Origin: Ascarosepion bandense
Taxonomy: Eukaryota; Mollusca; Cephalopoda; Sepiida; Sepiidae
Length of the DNA: 64,000 bases
NCBI GenBank assembly: GCA_037127315.1
Contig: JBBBDQ010001122.1
Coordinates: 7,872,501-7,936,500 of the forward strand
Direction of reading: 5' to 3'
Shown: piece by piece, positions 61,948 through 64,000 of the stretch
How positions within the stretch are numbered: the stretch's first letter is position 1
Layout: each line of letters opens with the position of its first letter
Notes under the pieces: generated by a model
What the model was told of the DNA's origin: nothing
The model's input: only the letters and a program-made list of their open reading frames with translations
Database searches by the model: none
Translations under genes and position numbers: made by a program

Positions 61948-62215
61948 AGTATAGCGACTAACAGTGTTCTGAAAGTTCCAGTTTCAGGAAGTGCACCAGA
62001 AGAAATTCTATTCCTTTTTTTAATAATCTTTTGACACTTTTTTTTAAACATTTCTTTACCATAGCATCGCATTTTTGAAAATCATTTCACTCCAAGCAAG
62101 GCAATAAATCTACTAAGATACAGGGGTTTACTGAGTGAGAAAAGGGAAAAACATTATTAAAAATCGAGGGCAATAAAAGAAAGGGAATTAATAAAAAGGT
62201 AGATAGCGATTGACG
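61948..62215 (-). mobile_element. Mostly unassigned; CR1-like 3' terminus relic
   Basis: 62080-62120 reads atcatttcactccaagcaagg, the CR1-like terminus reversed, followed by a purine-rich stretch. The remainder is not recognised. Confidence 0.5.
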
Positions 62216-62245
62216 TTTGGATTTTTGCATTTTCATTACATCCAC

Positions 62246-62322
62246 AATATATATATATATATATATAAGGCAAGGTGTTTATGTGTCTGTCTGTCTGTCT
62301 GACTGTCTGTCTGTCTGTCTGT
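62246..62322. repeat. (TA)n and (CTGT)n microsatellites
   Basis: TA tract 62246-62268, then (CTGT)n 62287-62320. The latter is at the position where other Helitron copies have (GT)n. Confidence 0.93.
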
Positions 62323-63152
62323 CTGCCCTTTATACAAATCCACAATTTTTATCTGATTATTATCAAACTTCACACAAATATTCTTTAGGCTTCCGTCAAG
62401 TCTTGGGCTACTTACTTTCCCGATTTCCCCCCGATATCAGAAATCGATACCCCGATATCCGATCAGGTCTGATCATGATCAGGTTTTCAGCTCTTTTATC
62501 GTGGTTCTTGCTGCAGAATTTGCTCTAACTTGGTAAAATTATAGTCCTTAGTCTTAAACATTAGTAGATCTTCTCGGACGACTGATCTTATCCGATATCG
62601 GAAATCGATACCCCCCGATATTCTATCGAATCTGATCAAAAACCGATATTCAGCCATCAATATGGATCATTTTCTCCAATTTTACTCCCAGTGGTTACGA
62701 TGAATTTTCATGGACTTAGGTTAGTCTATTCTTGGATGACTTATTTGATCTCCTGTCTGGTCTGATCAAAATCAGGTTTTCAGCAGTTTTATTTTGGTTT
62801 TTGCTTAGGATTTTGCTCTAAGTAGGTATAATTGTAGTTCTTAGTCTCAGCCATGATATCATTTACTTTTAAGACTTACACTGTGCCGGTGGGGGCTAAG
62901 TAAGTAATCCACGAGTGCATTTCCTCTCACTTATCTGCTTTTTTTAGCTGATTGCGGTAGCGGCAACGCCGTCTTTTGGGCAAAAGACGCGTCCTTTCTT
63001 TTTGCATTGCCTGCTGGTTGTGTTGTTGAAGTTCTAAGGCATCGAGATCAACCTTTCAACAACCTACGTATTTCGTGCCAATGTCAAAAGAGTCTGAGCT
63101 TTAAGTTTTAAAGATTTCATTACACCCGAGCAACGCCGGGCTATACTGCTAG
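62270..63152 (+). mobile_element. Helitron-like element, larger variant
   Basis: 3' end: acacccgagcaacgccgggc, tatactg, CTAG (63149-63152), next T. Upstream blocks match the family (tttgctctaagtaggtata, gtctcagccatga, gtctgagctttaag). The interior has two diverged copies of gatatc-gaaatcgatacccc (62432 and 62592) and gatcaggttttcagc (62478 and 62772), so it is internally duplicated. A (CTGT)n replaces the (GT)n near the 5' end. The 5' TC is not fixed. Confidence 0.72.
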
Positions 63153-63600
63153 TATTATATAAAAATTACAGAAGTCTGTTAAATGACCGAGCAAATTCCT
63201 CACATTAACTTGCTAACTTACTTAAAACTTCTCGACTATAAATCTTTTTTTTTTTTTTCGCTTGCTACCCAAAGACGCTCGCCAGAATGCCGTCTTACAT
63301 GAAAGCACACGAAAAATAGAGACGTGTGCTGAAATTCTTTCATGTGAAAAAAAAAAAAAATTGTACCGTTTCACATTCATCGGCGGTGGGTAATGCATAT
63401 CATTAGTGGCGGCAGCAAATGCGCGTGACACACCACTTTCCGGGCGGCCCTGCACAGCTATTAAAGAAAAAAAGATTGCCTAGAAGAATGGTGTTTATGT
63501 TTGTCGTTTTAGATAAAAAGGTTTCTCTATCTAAATGGGTCAGTGTATTGCCTGCATCTGCTGCGATTTGAGTCGAAATAAATAGGAATCATTAAGATCT
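63153..63600. other. No recognised gene
   Basis: Poly-T (63246-63258) and poly-A (63346-63360) runs with a GC-richer stretch between. A 77-codon minus frame (63455-63222) has no motif I recognise. Confidence 0.4.
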
Positions 63601-63614
63601 ACTCAGGAAAATTT

Positions 63615-64000
63615 ATATATATCTAAGCCAGTCTGTGAAATATCTATCTATAAATTCTTATCGATATATCTCTCAGTATTTGTTTATGTCTCTCTCTATC
63701 GGTTAATTTATCTATCTCACTAACTTCTATCCAATTACCTATCTATCAGTATCTTCTTATCTATCTCTCAATAACCTCTAATCTATCTACCTATCAATTG
63801 TAATCTATCTATTTATCATTTCTAATCTACCTATCTATCTCTTCTATCTATGTTTCAATTCTAATCTGTCTATGTCTCAATAGCTTCAAATCTAACTATC
63901 TATCGATAATTTCTAAACTATCTATCCATCTATAATTTCTAATCTATCTATCAATAACTTTTACTCAATCTATCTATCTATCTATCTATAACTTTTAATC
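63615..64000. repeat. Degenerate TATC array
   Basis: Interrupted tatctatc runs with recurrent taatctatct and atttctaatct spacers, continuing past the window edge. More eroded than the arrays at 1-2018 and 7736-9990. Confidence 0.9.

Overview
This is an animal nuclear window with no complete host gene that I can recognise. It is AT-rich and crowded with (TA)n, (TATC)n, (GT)n and (CA)n tracts, and almost every other stretch belongs to a dispersed repeat. The mix suggests a mollusc, most likely a cephalopod: tRNA-headed SINEs with a long conserved body, RTE, CR1/Jockey-like and R2-like LINE debris, Penelope-like elements (PLEs), Helitron-like and mariner-type non-autonomous elements, and very long compound microsatellites. 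The organism call rests on overall character and memory, not on a diagnostic gene.

Layout. 1-2.0 kb: compound TATC array. 2.0-7.7 kb: ATT minisatellite, a SINE, a candidate secreted-protein exon, a 1.8-kb inverted-repeat DNA element and a tandem SINE-body array. 7.7-10.0 kb: second TATC array. 10-15.7 kb: SINEs, RTE and CR1 LINE fragments, a GATA array inside a CR1 3' region, a ~390-bp pure (AT)n and a perfect 50-bp-arm palindrome. 16-20.3 kb: mariner-type MITE, PLE endonuclease remnant, R2-like LINE. 20.7-26.2 kb: SINE and LINE mosaic, a possible microexon, and a clean 77-bp satellite. 26.5-32.2 kb: an old degenerate satellite carrying many insertions. 32.7-37 kb: mariner transposase relic, PLE remnants, hammerhead units. 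37.7-47.8 kb: RTE, CR1, Helitron, SINE, a 141-bp satellite, PLE fold-backs, hammerheads and a mariner-type MITE. 48.3-48.9 kb: a repeat-poor island with the best candidate host exon. 49-64 kb: hammerhead units, CR1 copies, two 5S-headed SINEs, a large fold-back, Helitrons with a SINE nested inside one, multi-body SINEs and a degenerate TATC tail.

How the parts work together. The window records interacting retroelements. (1) A short element joins a tRNA-like pol III promoter to a type I hammerhead ribozyme. There are five head-plus-ribozyme copies and two ribozyme-only copies; two ribozymes look fully intact, and most units end at a (TA)n tract. (2) The commonest SINE has a tRNA-like head and a body that is often iterated two or three times through a strong hairpin spacer. 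Target-site duplications show that the iterated form moves as one unit. (3) Two SINE copies carry a 5S rRNA head upstream of the tRNA head with a homologous linker, so this is a composite family. (4) A second SINE shares its 3' end with the CR1-like LINE, and the main SINE's 3' end resembles the RTE LINE's, pointing to which LINE moves which SINE. (5) Further CTGANGA-hairpin-GAAA folds closed by a stem I occur in unrelated repeats, suggesting that hammerhead-like motifs are widespread here.
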